Below, piece after piece: positions 18,424 through 27,939 of a stretch of DNA of 64,000 bases (its first letter is position 1; every line of letters begins with the position of its first letter). Source of the DNA: Archangium violaceum (lineage in GTDB: Bacteria; Myxococcota; Myxococcia; Myxococcales; Myxococcaceae). The stretch covers positions 5,562,001 to 5,626,000 of the forward strand of contig NZ_CP069396.1 in NCBI RefSeq assembly GCF_016887565.1, read 5' to 3'. The translations under genes and the position numbers were made by a program. Below the pieces are notes generated by a model. The model was not told the origin of the DNA. It saw nothing but the letters and a program-made list of their open reading frames with translations, and made no database searches.

Positions 18424-20568
18424 TCAGAAGCTCACGCCCTCGATGGAGGGCGCGGGCACCGTCAGCGACAGCCGTTGCGGCGCGGCGTCCTTCCCGTAGA
18501 AGGACTGGTACAGGTACAGGTCCGCCAGCACCTGCTTCACGTAGCCGCGCGTCTCGCGGAACGGAATCTCCTCGACGAACAGGTCCAACGGCAGCGAGCC
18601 CTTCTCCTTCACCCACCGCACCGTCGCGTCGGGACCCGCGTTGTACGCGGCCGCCGCGAGCGCCGGGTGGGAGAAGCGCTTCATCAGCTGGGACAGGTAC
18701 CACGCCCCGTACTTGATGTTCAGCGAGGGCGAGAACAGCTCCGCGGGCGCCGGGGCCGGCTCCGCCAGCTGCTTCGCGATGGCTCGGGCCGTGGGCGGAA
18801 TCACCTGCATCAGCCCCCGCGCGTCGGCGGAGCTGGCCACCTCGGGCCGGAAGGCGCTCTCGCGGCGCATGATGGCCCAGACGAAGAAGGGGCTCACCTT
18901 GTAGCGCGTGGCCTCGCTCTCCACCGCGTTGGCGAAGGCGCGCGGGTAGAAGGCGGCGAGCGCCTCGGGCAGCCGCGCTCCGAAGGCCCGGCCCCACAGG
19001 TGCCTGGCGGCCACCGCGTGCGCGTGCCCGTACTCGCCCAGCCGCAGCAGCGCGTGCGCGAAGGCCATCGCCTGCTCCTGGTTGTGGATGCGCGAGGTGC
19101 GGGCCTGTACCTCCTCGGCCGCGTCGCGGAACAGCCCCGCCTCGGTGAGCACCATCGCCAGCTTCAGCTCCGGCGGCACCTCGGCGCGCTCCAGCTGCTT
19201 GGGCGCCTCGGGGAAGGCGGCGGGCGGCTCGCGGCCCAGCTCCCGCAGCCGCTCGGAGGCCAGCAGCGCGTAGTAGGAGTTGGGGGCGCTGGTGATGACG
19301 GACTCGTACGCGGGCCCGGTGACGTCCGCCGGGGAGCCCTCCAGCTCATGGCCGCGGGCCGACCAGTAGCGCGCCTGGGGCACCAGGCTGCTGCGCGGGA
19401 AGGTGTCCACCAGCTTGTCGAGCACCTCGCGCGCCGCGCCGTACTGCTTCAGCCGGATGTGCGCGAGCGCGCGGAACCACATGGCCTCGTCGCGCTTGCG
19501 CGAGCGCGCGTGCCGCTGGTCGAACGCCGTGAAGGACTTCACCGCGTCCTCGAAGCGCCCGGCCTGCAGGTCCAACCAGCCGACGTAGAAGCCCGCGTCG
19601 TCGGCCACGCCCTCCTTGGGCCAGGCCTTCTCCACGGCCGCCATCAGCTCGCGGGCCTTCACGTTGTCATCCGTCTTGAGCGCGCGGCGCGCGGTGAAGT
19701 AGGCGGCCTCGGCGGCCACCGCGGCGGGCCCCTGGCGCGCCACGGCCAGTGCCTGCTCCGCCTCGTCCTTCTTGCCCGTGGCGTAGAGCGCCTGGGCGCG
19801 CACCAGCGCCACCTGCGCCTTGTCCTGCTTCGCGCGCACCAGCTTCTGGGCTTCGGCCTTCTCCAGCTCCTCCAGCGCGCGCTTCGCCTCACCGGCGTCC
19901 AGCAGCCCGCGCGAGCGCTGCAGATACTCGGCCAGTGTCAGCTTCAGCGAGGGCTTGAGCGACTCGAGCTTCGCCAGCGCCTCGTCCGCGTACGGGTGCG
20001 CCGGGTAGCGCAGCGCCACGGCCTTCAAGTCCGCCCGCTCGCCGGTGGCGTTGCCCACCGCCAGCCGTGCCTGGGCCCGCTGGAAGAGCAGCTCCGCCGA
20101 CGGGTCCTCCGTGGCGGCGGCCTCCAGCGACTCGGCGGCCTCCTTCGCCTTGCCCGCGGCCAGCAGCGCCTCGCCCAGCCGCGCCTGGACCCTCGGCGCC
20201 AGGGCCGGAGACGCCTTGGGCGCCGCACGCGCGAAGGCCTCCGCCGCCGCCGCCGGGTCTCCCGAGTAGAACCACGCCTGTCCCTGGTAGAAGGCCAGGT
20301 AGGGCTGGAGCGGCTCGGCGACCTTGGCCCCCGTCAACAGGGTACGAGCCTCTGCCACATCCCCCTCGGACAGGGCGAGGGTGCCCGCGAGCAGGGAGAT
20401 GCGGCCCGCGTCGGGGCACTTCTTCGCCACGCACGCCTCGAGGTCCTTGCGGGCCAGCTCCCGAGCGTCAGCGCGATGCAGCCGGACGGACTCGAGCGTC
20501 TCCGGGGACTGCGCCCACGCCACACCCGACCCTACCCACACCGTCAGGAGCCCCGTCCACCGCCGCAT
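18424..20568 (-). CDS. Soluble lytic murein transglycosylase with long alpha-helical N-terminus
   Basis: 714 residues from ATG 20568, with AAGGAGAGG seven bases upstream. Signal peptide MRRWTGLLTVWVGSGVAWA. About 540 residues of TPR-like helical repeats form the U-shaped superhelix typical of Slt70, followed by an SLT domain with catalytic E570 in MRRESAFRPEV and then SADARGLMQVIPPTA and AAAYNAGPDATVRW. It cleaves the glycan chain of peptidoglycan, leaving 1,6-anhydro ends. The N-terminus is longer than in E. coli Slt. Confidence 0.93.
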   Translation of the reverse strand: MRRWTGLLTVWVGSGVAWAQSPETLESVRLHRADARELARKDLEACVAKKCPDAGRISLLAGTLALSEGDVAEARTLLTGAKVAEPLQPYLAFYQGQAWFYSGDPAAAAEAFARAAPKASPALAPRVQARLGEALLAAGKAKEAAESLEAAATEDPSAELLFQRAQARLAVGNATGERADLKAVALRYPAHPYADEALAKLESLKPSLKLTLAEYLQRSRGLLDAGEAKRALEELEKAEAQKLVRAKQDKAQVALVRAQALYATGKKDEAEQALAVARQGPAAVAAEAAYFTARRALKTDDNVKARELMAAVEKAWPKEGVADDAGFYVGWLDLQAGRFEDAVKSFTAFDQRHARSRKRDEAMWFRALAHIRLKQYGAAREVLDKLVDTFPRSSLVPQARYWSARGHELEGSPADVTGPAYESVITSAPNSYYALLASERLRELGREPPAAFPEAPKQLERAEVPPELKLAMVLTEAGLFRDAAEEVQARTSRIHNQEQAMAFAHALLRLGEYGHAHAVAARHLWGRAFGARLPEALAAFYPRAFANAVESEATRYKVSPFFVWAIMRRESAFRPEVASSADARGLMQVIPPTARAIAKQLAEPAPAPAELFSPSLNIKYGAWYLSQLMKRFSHPALAAAAYNAGPDATVRWVKEKGSLPLDLFVEEIPFRETRGYVKQVLADLYLYQSFYGKDAAPQRLSLTVPAPSIEGVSF

Positions 20569-20970
20569 GTGCCTCTCCTTTTCTTCCAAAACTCTCATCG
20601 CGTGAGCCAGGGACGGGTAACAGCAGACCCGGACATTCCATTCCCGATTCGTTTGAGCACCGGGTCGGATTTCTCCCACACAGGGTGCGGTTTGACAGCC
20701 GGGCCGACAAGCCCTAGATCGGCCCCCACAACGGCAGGGCAGGGGTTGTTCACCGGAGGTCAGTGCAGTTGCCGGAGAGATCCCTGGAATGAGTTTTATT
20801 TTGTGAAAGCGGCCCTGTCCCGTTGCGTCAATAGGGGGCGCTTCTTAGGTTGTGCCGCCTTTTCAGGGCATGACCTGAAAGGTCGCCGATGAGGTGATCT
20901 GCGTTCCGGGCCGTTCGCGGCCCCATGCGTTCGGGGGGGAAACAAGCTCTACCAGGGAGGGCTCCGTTCC
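20569..20970. other. 402-bp intergenic region with an imperfect dyad
   Basis: Divergent promoter region between the transglycosylase and the Cys-rich small protein. It holds an AT-rich patch (GAGTTTTATTTTGTGAAAG, around 20791) and, near 20858-20882, the dyad CTTTTCAGG-N-CCTGAAAGG, about 90 bp ahead of the downstream start. No ORF in it looks coding. GGGAGG at 20956 is the ribosome-binding site for the gene at 20971. Confidence 0.45.
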
Positions 20971-21207
20971 ATGCTGAAGCCGTGTCCGACTGATCTGCCG
21001 CAGACCATCAACCCCGAGGCCGGGCCCAAGCGGGCTGGCGTCGAGACGCATCGTAATCTCAACTGCAACTACTACGACAACTGCCTCGACGAGGCGGTGC
21101 GCCGAGGGTGGCAGTCCTTCACCTGCGTGAAGTGCCCGATGAACCAGCAGGTGGCTCCGCCGCAGATGGGTATCGAGGCCTACGCCACGCAGCGCCGCGC
21201 CATCTGA
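20971..21207 (+). CDS. Cys-rich small protein, candidate zinc-binding
   Basis: 78 residues. Five cysteines: C5, C32, C38, C52 and C55, the last four spaced CX5C-X13-CX2C, which could ligate one zinc. The middle block NLNCNYYDNCLDEAVRRGWQ is followed by SFTCVKCP. Good ribosome-binding site (GGGAGG). No family recognised with certainty; similar short proteins are annotated hypothetical in myxobacteria. Monocistronic, with a long leader that may be regulatory. Confidence 0.75.
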   Translation: MLKPCPTDLPQTINPEAGPKRAGVETHRNLNCNYYDNCLDEAVRRGWQSFTCVKCPMNQQVAPPQMGIEAYATQRRAI

Positions 21208-21265
21208 AACCGCTGCCAGGCCGAACGCGAAGCGGGCTCCCGGCGGTGAAGGCCGGGAGCCACCC

Positions 21266-22774
21266 TCAACGCGTGGCCGCGTAGATGACCACCATCCAGT
21301 ATTGCCCCTTGCCGTAGGTGCGCGAGTCCCCCCGGACGGCGCCCACCCCCACCACGGTGTTCTTGCGGTCCCCGAGGCTCTTGGAGTCCGGGAGCAGGGA
21401 CGGGCTCTCCGCCACATAGAAGTCCACCGAGGCGCTTTGGGCCTGGTCGAGGGCGCTGAAGACGCGGTCGTGCACCTTGGAGCCGGGCAGCTGCACCCGG
21501 GGCTGGTCCAGTTCGAGCGCCCGCCGCGCATGCTCCAGGGCGATGCGCTCCAGCTCGGGGCTGCGCCGCAGCGCGGGCAGGCCACGGGCGGCCCGGTGGG
21601 TGGCGAGTGTCTGGTAGGCCTCCTGGAGGGGATCCTCCGGTGGGCGGGTGTCGGCGACGGCGGAGGAGAAGACCTCGGTGAGGATGGCCTGGTCGCGGCC
21701 GTCTATCTTCTGGAAGGCCACGCCGATGCCCGCGTGGGTGAAGTGCGTGCCGAGCAGGTTGCTGCGGTGGCCGGGGCTGTGCTCGATGCCGAAGTGGGCG
21801 GAGAGGGGCCCGGAGGCCATGCCGAGGTTCTCCCCGGCGGTGCGGTAGGGGGAGCCGGCGGCGGCCAGGCGCCCGCGCAGGTCCGAGCCATCCGGCGCCA
21901 CGTGGGCGAAGAAGCCCTCCCGGGCCATGCGCTCGCTGTAGGCCTGGGCCACGGTGTTGAGGGTGTCGTCGAGCGCCAGCTCCCGTCCGCCATGGGCGCG
22001 GCGCAGGGCGTTGATGCGGGCCAGCACGGCCACGCGGGCGTCCTCCACGGTGGTGGGCTCCACCAGCCGCTCGCCCTTGCCGCGCTGCCTGGAGGCGCCC
22101 ACGTCCACGAGGAAGAGGGCGGCGACCTCGGGCCCCTTCGCGCCGCGGCCGATGATCTCCACGGTGTAGCGGCCCGCGGAGGGGAAGAGGAGCCGGGAGC
22201 AGAAGGAGGGGCCCTGTTCGCGCGTGAGGGCGGGGCGCTCCACGCGGCCATCGGGGAGGGTGACGTAGACCTCGGCCCAGCGCAGGGGGGCCTCCAGCTC
22301 GCCGCACAGGCTCTGGCTGGCGCCGGGCTTGTCGAAGGTGCGGGGGAAGCGTTGGAGGGTGGCCTTGCGCTCGGCCAGGAGCACCACGAGGGCGGCGCGC
22401 TCGCCTTCCACCTCCACGCCCACTCCCATGTGGGTGGCGGGCTCCTGGGAGAGATCCTTGCGCTCGAGCAGGGTGCCCACGGTGTGCTCGCGAGCCCAGG
22501 CGCGGATGACGTAGGAGCGGGGGGTGGGATCGAGGCCGCCCGCGTCGCTGACGGCCTCGGTGAGGGCCATGAGCTCCACGGCGCCGGAGGGGCTGTCCTC
22601 GAGCGCCTCGCGGGCCAGCTTGCGCGCGGCCTGGGTGAGGGCGGGGTCGGCCTGGGGGGCGCGCCGGCCCACGCGCTCGAACTCCTGGAGCACGTGGTGC
22701 GAGGCCTGCTGCTCCATGGTGGAGGGGGAGAGGGGCGTGGCCGCCAGCAGGGCGGTGAGGGCGAGGGCGAGCAT
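21266..22774 (-). CDS. Secreted CAP-domain (YkwD/SCP-like) protein
   Basis: 502 residues from ATG 22774, beginning with a signal peptide (MLALALTALLAATPLSP). Two non-CAP segments occupy 1-240. The CAP domain lies at about 243-372 (INALRRAHGG, SERMAREGFFAHVAPDG, then GIEHSPGHRSNLL), where the conserved His and Glu form the CAP cleft. A C-terminal segment of about 110 residues follows. Bacterial CAP proteins are secreted and linked to spore coats, surfaces or predation; the target here is unknown. It starts 3 bp after the DUF721 gene. Confidence 0.87.
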   Translation of the reverse strand: MLALALTALLAATPLSPSTMEQQASHHVLQEFERVGRRAPQADPALTQAARKLAREALEDSPSGAVELMALTEAVSDAGGLDPTPRSYVIRAWAREHTVGTLLERKDLSQEPATHMGVGVEVEGERAALVVLLAERKATLQRFPRTFDKPGASQSLCGELEAPLRWAEVYVTLPDGRVERPALTREQGPSFCSRLLFPSAGRYTVEIIGRGAKGPEVAALFLVDVGASRQRGKGERLVEPTTVEDARVAVLARINALRRAHGGRELALDDTLNTVAQAYSERMAREGFFAHVAPDGSDLRGRLAAAGSPYRTAGENLGMASGPLSAHFGIEHSPGHRSNLLGTHFTHAGIGVAFQKIDGRDQAILTEVFSSAVADTRPPEDPLQEAYQTLATHRAARGLPALRRSPELERIALEHARRALELDQPRVQLPGSKVHDRVFSALDQAQSASVDFYVAESPSLLPDSKSLGDRKNTVVGVGAVRGDSRTYGKGQYWMVVIYAATR

Positions 22775-22776
22775 CG

Positions 22777-23070
22777 CTACTCCAGCCGGAAGACGAGGGC
22801 GGACACGGCGCCGGTCCCCAGCCGGGCGTTGAGCTGCTCGCGCAGGGAGGGCTCCTGGCGCGACAGGGTGTGGGCCCACTCGGCGCTGGCCACGGTGATC
22901 ACCAGCTCTCCGGCCTCGAGGGTGTAGGGCCGGGTGTGTTTGGAGATATGGGGACCCACGGTGGCGTTCCAGACCGGGACGAGGGACTGGGCCTTGCCGG
23001 ATTGTTCGGCCAGGCGGGCGAGGACGCGGGGGAGGAGCTGTTCGAGGGTCTGCGGGTCACGCCGGGCCAT
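22777..23070 (-). CDS. DUF721 (DciA-like) protein
   Basis: 97 residues from ATG 23070; ATGs at 23085/23082 are also possible. The DUF721 core is seen in PVWNATVGPHISKHTRPYTL followed by GELVITVASAEWAHTLSRQE. Some DUF721 proteins (DciA) load the replicative helicase in bacteria lacking DnaC/DnaI; others have no known role. It is coupled to the CAP-domain gene, which is an unexpected partner for a replication factor. Confidence 0.75.
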   Translation of the reverse strand: MARRDPQTLEQLLPRVLARLAEQSGKAQSLVPVWNATVGPHISKHTRPYTLEAGELVITVASAEWAHTLSRQEPSLREQLNARLGTGAVSALVFRLE

Positions 23071-23272
23071 GGTGGGGAGCATCATCGGCCGGGGAGGAGG
23101 GAATGCCAACGGGGGAGTGCAGGGCGTGGCTGTCATGGGGCAGGGGGGATGTTGGGCGTGCAACCCCTTGGAATCCGGGCCCGGCATGAAGCTGGCTAGG
23201 AGGAGGGGGAGACCCCCTGCTTGACAAGGTCCGAGGGGAGCCGTTTCCCTGCCCCTCCGACTGGAGCCGCCG

Positions 23273-25924
23273 ATGAACCCCCCCCTTCGTCAGGCGCTAT
23301 GCGCCGTCCTGCTGTGCACGAGTCTGCTGTGGAGCGGTTGTTCCGCGAGTTCGGATGAGCCGCCCGGGCCCACGCCGCCGACGCCGGACGAGCCGGGCGT
23401 GTGCCAGGTGGATCAGGACTGCCCGGATCCCGGGCTCTTCTTCTGCGACACGGTGACGTCGCGCTGCCTGGCGGCCTGCCGGACGCAGGAGGACTGCACG
23501 GCGGCGAAGCGGGGGGAGTACCGGCTCGCCGAGTGCGACGGAAACCCGCTGGGCTGCCGGTGTGACAACAGCCGGTGCGAGGTGGCGTTGTGTTCGGCGG
23601 ACGCGGAGTGCGCGGCGTCGGGAAAGGTGTGCCGGGACGGGGGGTGCGTGCAGGCGCCGGAGGCGAGCGCGGTGGCGTCGTGCCGGGTGACGCCGGACTT
23701 CGTCATCGGGAGGGAGGGCACGTCGGCGCGCTTCTCGGTGCTGGCGGTGGACGGGAAGGGCGGGCCGGTGGTGGTGCCCACGGGGGCGACGTGGGCGGCG
23801 GTGGACGGGAGCGTGAGGGGGAGCGGCGCGGGGGTGGAGGCCTCGTTCGTGCTGGCGGTGCCCACGGAGGAGCCACGGGAGGCGGTGGTGGCGCGGGTGG
23901 GAAAGGCGACCTGCGCGGCGCGCGTGGTGGTGTTGGGGGTGGCGGTGGCACCGGGGCAGATGCGCGCGGTGGTGACGGACGAGCAGACGGGCCGGCCCAT
24001 CCCGGAGGCGGTGGTGGTGACGGCGGACGCGCAGGGGGTGGTGAAGGGCACGGCGCGGACGGACGCGAGTGGAGTGGCCCTGCTGGCGGCGCTGGAGGAG
24101 GTGGGGAGCGTCTCGGTCTTCCATGAGGAGTATGGCTACCTGACGGTGGCGCACGAGGGGGAGGGAAGCCCGAGGGACGTGGCGCTGCCGCTGAGGCGCA
24201 ACCCGGCGGACAGGTACGGGGGCTACAAGGGGACGTTCCTGCACATGCCGACGACGCAGGACATGCACGCGGGGCTGGCGGGGCTGTCGTCGCCGGACGC
24301 GGTGACGGATCTGTCGACGTCGCTGCTGGTGGGGCAGACGCGGCGGGTGAGCTTCACGTCGCAGGGGCAGACGCGCGAGGTGACGCTGCCGGCGGGGGCG
24401 TACGTGGTGCTGCCGGGCACCACACTGGCGGCGACGGACATCTCGGCGCAGGGACTGGCGGGCGCGTGTGACGCGACGCTGGGGGGGGTGACGAGCCCGG
24501 AGGAGGCGATGGCGGCGGGGGAGTGTGGCACGAGGACTGCGTGGGCGCTGGGCGGGGACATTCCGCTCAGCGCGCTGCCGTTGGGCTCGGTGACGGGCTC
24601 GGTGGACGTGGGGCAGCTGCTGGCGCGGACGATTCCGCTGCTGCGCACCTTCAGCTCGTCGGTGAAGAGGGACGTGCAGTTCCGGCTGAAGGAGACGCCG
24701 GGGACGGGCACGGGGGAGCCGGATTACGGGGACCAGGCGCACTTCACGGGGGTGGACCACGACTTCGCGAAGGGCCAGAGCCTGCCGTTGGGGTTCCAGT
24801 TCGCGGTGCGGGTGCCGGCGCTGCCGAAGTACCGGGGAGTGTGGATGGACAGCGCGGGGGTGCTGGGAGTGGCGCGGGTGGCGGGACGGGGAGTGGTGCC
24901 ACTGGGCCTGGGAATGGGGGCGAACACGACGCCGGCGGATCCGAACACGGACACGCAGGCGGGGCTGCCGGGGCCGGGACTGGTGAGCGTGCGGATGGCG
25001 CCGACGCACCATGGACTGGAGGGAAGCCCGTATGAAGTGATCCTCACGGCCTCGTCGTCGGCCGCGACGAACGACGCCACGGCGGGAGCGGCGTCGAGCG
25101 TGCTCATCCACCGGACGCTGGAGAAGCTGCCGTTCGATCCGAAGGGAGGGGCGCCGGTGACGGTGAGCGGGCCGTTCCTGCCGGTGCCGGAGGGGTTCCG
25201 TTACAACTACAACGTGGACGCGGCGGGAGGGCTGGAGGGGAGGCAGCTGCGCTTCGTGCTGTCACCGGAGTCGATGATGTTGCCGGCGGCGACGGTGTTG
25301 CGTGCGGTGTTCACGAACCGGGAGGAGCACCGGTGGGTGGTGCTGATGGACGTGGGGAGGGCGGGCACGGGGGTGAGGCTGCCGGTGCCACCGGCGCCGT
25401 TCGAGGACCGGACGTACTACGGGGACGTGACGGGCTCGCGAGCGCCGTTCGGGATGCAGGCGCTGGTGACGAGGAGGACGGGTACGTCAGCGGGGGCGGC
25501 GGTGGATCTGAACGGGCTGGTGGAGGCGGACGGGGTGGATCTGGAGCACCTGGGGGATCTGACGGTGGCGTACTCGGCGTTGGAGTACGGGAGGCCGCTG
25601 GTGACGTGGGTGACGCCGGGCGAGGATGGCCAGAGCGTGAAGGAAGGCTCGAAGGTGAAGGTTCAGGTGCGAGCGTTCCGGGTGGGGAGCGGCAACCAGG
25701 ACGAGGGCTACGTCAAGCTGACGTTCATGGGGGGGACGGGGTGCGAGGGCAACGTGGTGAACGGGCAGGTGGTGGACTCCCAGGGACGAGGGGAGGTGGA
25801 GCTGTTGCTGCCGGGGGGTTGCAGGGGGTCGGAGGTACAGCTCACCGCGACGTTGGTGGACACGGAGGGCAACGCGTTGAGTCCAGGGGTGACGAGCACG
25901 AGGTCCGTGACGATCACCCCCTGA
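23273..25924 (+). CDS. Large Cys-rich lipoprotein with carboxypeptidase-regulatory-like domain
   Basis: 883 residues. Lipobox LWSGC with C23. Residues 40-130 contain about a dozen cysteines in short loops (CQVDQDCPD, CRTQEDCTA, CSADAECAASGKVCRDGGC), a pattern frequent in myxobacterial surface proteins. A beta-sandwich of the carboxypeptidase-regulatory type follows (MRAVVTDEQTGRPIPEAVVV). The rest is beta-rich without a recognised catalytic motif. Probably displayed on the cell surface; function unknown. Arg and Gly codons are strongly biased to AGG and GGG/GGA. Confidence 0.8.
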   Translation: MNPPLRQALCAVLLCTSLLWSGCSASSDEPPGPTPPTPDEPGVCQVDQDCPDPGLFFCDTVTSRCLAACRTQEDCTAAKRGEYRLAECDGNPLGCRCDNSRCEVALCSADAECAASGKVCRDGGCVQAPEASAVASCRVTPDFVIGREGTSARFSVLAVDGKGGPVVVPTGATWAAVDGSVRGSGAGVEASFVLAVPTEEPREAVVARVGKATCAARVVVLGVAVAPGQMRAVVTDEQTGRPIPEAVVVTADAQGVVKGTARTDASGVALLAALEEVGSVSVFHEEYGYLTVAHEGEGSPRDVALPLRRNPADRYGGYKGTFLHMPTTQDMHAGLAGLSSPDAVTDLSTSLLVGQTRRVSFTSQGQTREVTLPAGAYVVLPGTTLAATDISAQGLAGACDATLGGVTSPEEAMAAGECGTRTAWALGGDIPLSALPLGSVTGSVDVGQLLARTIPLLRTFSSSVKRDVQFRLKETPGTGTGEPDYGDQAHFTGVDHDFAKGQSLPLGFQFAVRVPALPKYRGVWMDSAGVLGVARVAGRGVVPLGLGMGANTTPADPNTDTQAGLPGPGLVSVRMAPTHHGLEGSPYEVILTASSSAATNDATAGAASSVLIHRTLEKLPFDPKGGAPVTVSGPFLPVPEGFRYNYNVDAAGGLEGRQLRFVLSPESMMLPAATVLRAVFTNREEHRWVVLMDVGRAGTGVRLPVPPAPFEDRTYYGDVTGSRAPFGMQALVTRRTGTSAGAAVDLNGLVEADGVDLEHLGDLTVAYSALEYGRPLVTWVTPGEDGQSVKEGSKVKVQVRAFRVGSGNQDEGYVKLTFMGGTGCEGNVVNGQVVDSQGRGEVELLLPGGCRGSEVQLTATLVDTEGNALSPGVTSTRSVTITP

Positions 25925-25968
25925 AGCGGTCAAAAGCCGCGCGCCGCCAGCAGCGCTCCAACCCCCAG

Positions 25969-26009
25969 TCCCCTCCCTCTCCCTCCGGGAGAGGGTCGGG
26001 GTGAGGGTA
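25969..26009. repeat. REP-like palindrome, copy A
   Basis: CCCTCTCCCTCCGGGAGAGG followed by GTCGGGGTGAGGGT: a hairpin (CCCTCTCCC/GGGAGAGGG) plus a conserved GGGGTGAGGGT tail. Intergenic; the same unit recurs at 26038 and 57666. Confidence 0.75.
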
Positions 26010-26037
26010 TCTCGTTCCCCGGGTCGAGCCCGTGTCT

Positions 26038-26074
26038 GCCCCCTCTCCCTCTGGGAGAGGGCTGGGGTGAGGGT
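26038..26074. repeat. REP-like palindrome, copy B
   Basis: Same orientation as copy A about 70 bp away, with CTGGGAGAGGGCTGGGG in place of CCGGGAGAGGGTCGGGG. Paired REP units of this spacing resemble BIME arrangements. Confidence 0.75.
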
Positions 26075-26229
26075 CAAGAGCCGGTAACCCAATGAATCCA
26101 GTGAGGGTCCGGAGCGGACACAGGCGTACCCAACCACTGCGAGTCACCCAGGGACGCACGTGTAAGGGCGTACAGAAGTGAAGGTGTGCTGGCTCAGGAG
26201 GTTTTACGGGTGGTACCGTCTTGTCCGGT

Positions 26230-27108
26230 ATGGCTCAGAACGAGACGGTCGTCACAGTCATCTCGAAGATTTCGGAGCGGCCGGTCAATCTGGATGCGGC
26301 GCTGGTGGTGATCTACGGGCTGGACCTGGGCCGGAAGTACGAGTTGGCGAAGGAAGAGATCCTGATAGGGCGTTCGTCGAAGGCGGACATCCAGGTGGAT
26401 CAGGAGTCGATCAGCCGGAACCACGCGTGCATCACGAACACGACGAGGGGTGTGCACATCAAGGACCTCGAGTCGACGAACGGGACGTTCGTGAACGACG
26501 AGGCGGTGCAGGGGGAGAAGGCGCTGCAGAACGGGGACTTGGTGAAGATCGGGAGGACGATCTTCAAGTACATCGCGGGGGGGAACATCGAGGCGGCGTA
26601 CCACGATGAGATCTACCGGCTGACGACGATGGACGGGCTGACGCAGATCTACAACCGGAGGTACTTCGAGGAGGCGCTGGAGAGGGAGGTCTCGAGGTCG
26701 CGGAGGTACGAGCGGAGCCTGGCGCTGGTGATGTTCGACGTGGACCATTTCAAGCAGGTGAACGATCGATACGGGCACCTTGCTGGGGACTACGTGCTGA
26801 AGCAGCTGGCGTCGACGCTGAGGACGAAGATCCGGCGGGAGGACGTGTTCGCGAGGTACGGGGGAGAGGAGTTCGGGCTGTTGCTGCCGGAGATCGACGT
26901 GGCGGGGGCGGTGAAGCTGGCGGAGAAGTCGAGGAAGCTGGTGGAGAAGCAGCGGTTCGAGTTCGACAAGAACGTGATCCCTGTGACGGTCTCGCTGGGG
27001 GTGGCGGTGCTGGAGGCGGAGCACCGGGCGCCGGAGGACCTGAAGCGAGCGGCGGACGGGAAGCTGTACGAGGCGAAGGCGGCGGGCCGCAACCGCGTGT
27101 GTTCGTGA
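26230..27108 (+). CDS. FHA-domain diguanylate cyclase
   Basis: 292 residues from ATG 26230; TTG 26221 is an alternative start. FHA domain about 20-115 ([31 protein letters not shown]), then a GGDEF domain about 130-290. The active-site motif is GGEEF at 211-215, with metal residues in [12 protein letters not shown]. An RxxD inhibitory site, R202-R-E-D205, lies exactly five residues ahead of GGEEF. It should make c-di-GMP from two GTP with product inhibition, and FHA suggests recruitment to Thr-phosphorylated partners. The next gene overlaps by 4 bp. Confidence 0.93.
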   Translation: MAQNETVVTVISKISERPVNLDAALVVIYGLDLGRKYELAKEEILIGRSSKADIQVDQESISRNHACITNTTRGVHIKDLESTNGTFVNDEAVQGEKALQNGDLVKIGRTIFKYIAGGNIEAAYHDEIYRLTTMDGLTQIYNRRYFEEALEREVSRSRRYERSLALVMFDVDHFKQVNDRYGHLAGDYVLKQLASTLRTKIRREDVFARYGGEEFGLLLPEIDVAGAVKLAEKSRKLVEKQRFEFDKNVIPVTVSLGVAVLEAEHRAPEDLKRAADGKLYEAKAAGRNRVCS

Positions 27109-27776
27109 GGGAGGGAGGCCCGGTCGAGGAGTGGCTCCTGGGCTTCGACGTGCGCGAGCTGTGGCTCGACGTGGGACGCGAGTGGCCGGAGTCCCGGCGA
27201 GGGCGGTACCTGCTCCGGGAGGACGTGAGGAAGCCGCTGGCGGTGGACACGGCGGTCTGGCCGTCGCTCTTCGGAGAGGGCCTGCCCGAGAGCGAGTACG
27301 AGCGGCTCGGGCTGCGAGAGGCCGCGCTGCCGGCCTGGAGGGGTCCGAACGCGCCGCTCTGGGATGACCTGGAGCGGATGAAGGGCTGCCTGGAGACGCT
27401 CGGAGCGGCGCGGGAAGAGCCGCACGCACTGATCGCGGTGAGCGTGTTCTGGGACGGGAGACCCGCGGAAGGAACCTGGAGCGGGGTGCCCTACCGTGAG
27501 CGGACGGAGCCATCGGTGCGAGGGGAAGGCTGGAAGCTCCTGGGCTTCGACGTCGGGGATGGCGGATTCATCAGCGGCCTTGCCAACTGCGGGTACACGG
27601 AGCCGGAGGCTCGGGAGTTCCGGAGGGACTGGGCGGAGCGCCTGAACGAGCACCACCTGCTGGGCGAGCTGGAGCAGGCGCTGGAGTTTCGGGACCTCAG
27701 TGATCGCCGCGTGCCCGAGCATGCGCCGTTCTTCGTGTGGGGCCTCTGGCTCATCGACGGGGTGGGGAGTCGCTGA
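27105..27776 (+). CDS. Hypothetical protein at the head of the RHS locus
   Basis: 223 residues from GTG 27105, overlapping the cyclase stop (GTGA). Trp-rich and acidic, soluble, no signal peptide. Its composition ([18 protein letters not shown] and similar) recalls small immunity-type proteins, but I cannot place it in a family. The DNA for its last 26 codons is repeated at 38851-38930 upstream of the second RHS unit, so this gene marks the left edge of the duplicated unit. Confidence 0.75.
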   Translation: MREGGPVEEWLLGFDVRELWLDVGREWPESRRGRYLLREDVRKPLAVDTAVWPSLFGEGLPESEYERLGLREAALPAWRGPNAPLWDDLERMKGCLETLGAAREEPHALIAVSVFWDGRPAEGTWSGVPYRERTEPSVRGEGWKLLGFDVGDGGFISGLANCGYTEPEAREFRRDWAERLNEHHLLGELEQALEFRDLSDRRVPEHAPFFVWGLWLIDGVGSR

Positions 27777-27939
27777 CGGCGCCCCATCTCGTTCTACGGA
27801 CGTGTCATCCGCGGACCGGGATGCCCCTGCCGAGGACCCACGGCATAAAGCCTTGAAGTGACGGGACGGAGCCCCTGGCCCCGAGTTTGCCATGGCGGGC
27901 GAGACCGCATTTCCGCGGACTCATCCGTCGAGGTCGTGT

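Larger units (their letters stand above)
25925..26229. other. Intergenic region with two REP-like palindromes
   Basis: No convincing gene. It contains two copies of a family of imperfect palindromes (listed separately) and, just before 26220, the leader of the diguanylate cyclase gene. Confidence 0.6.

Noticed and set aside
18397-20892. An 831-codon open frame on the plus strand
   Set aside because: Antisense to the lytic transglycosylase, which has a signal peptide, SLT domain and ribosome-binding site; the plus frame shows no domain.
23297-25111. A 604-codon minus-strand frame
   Set aside because: Arg/His-rich antisense shadow of the Cys-rich lipoprotein.
27892-27939. ATG 27892 as start of the first Cys-rich lipoprotein
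   Set aside because: A 2-bp indel between the repeat copies destroys this frame in copy 2, while the protein from the GTG onward is conserved.
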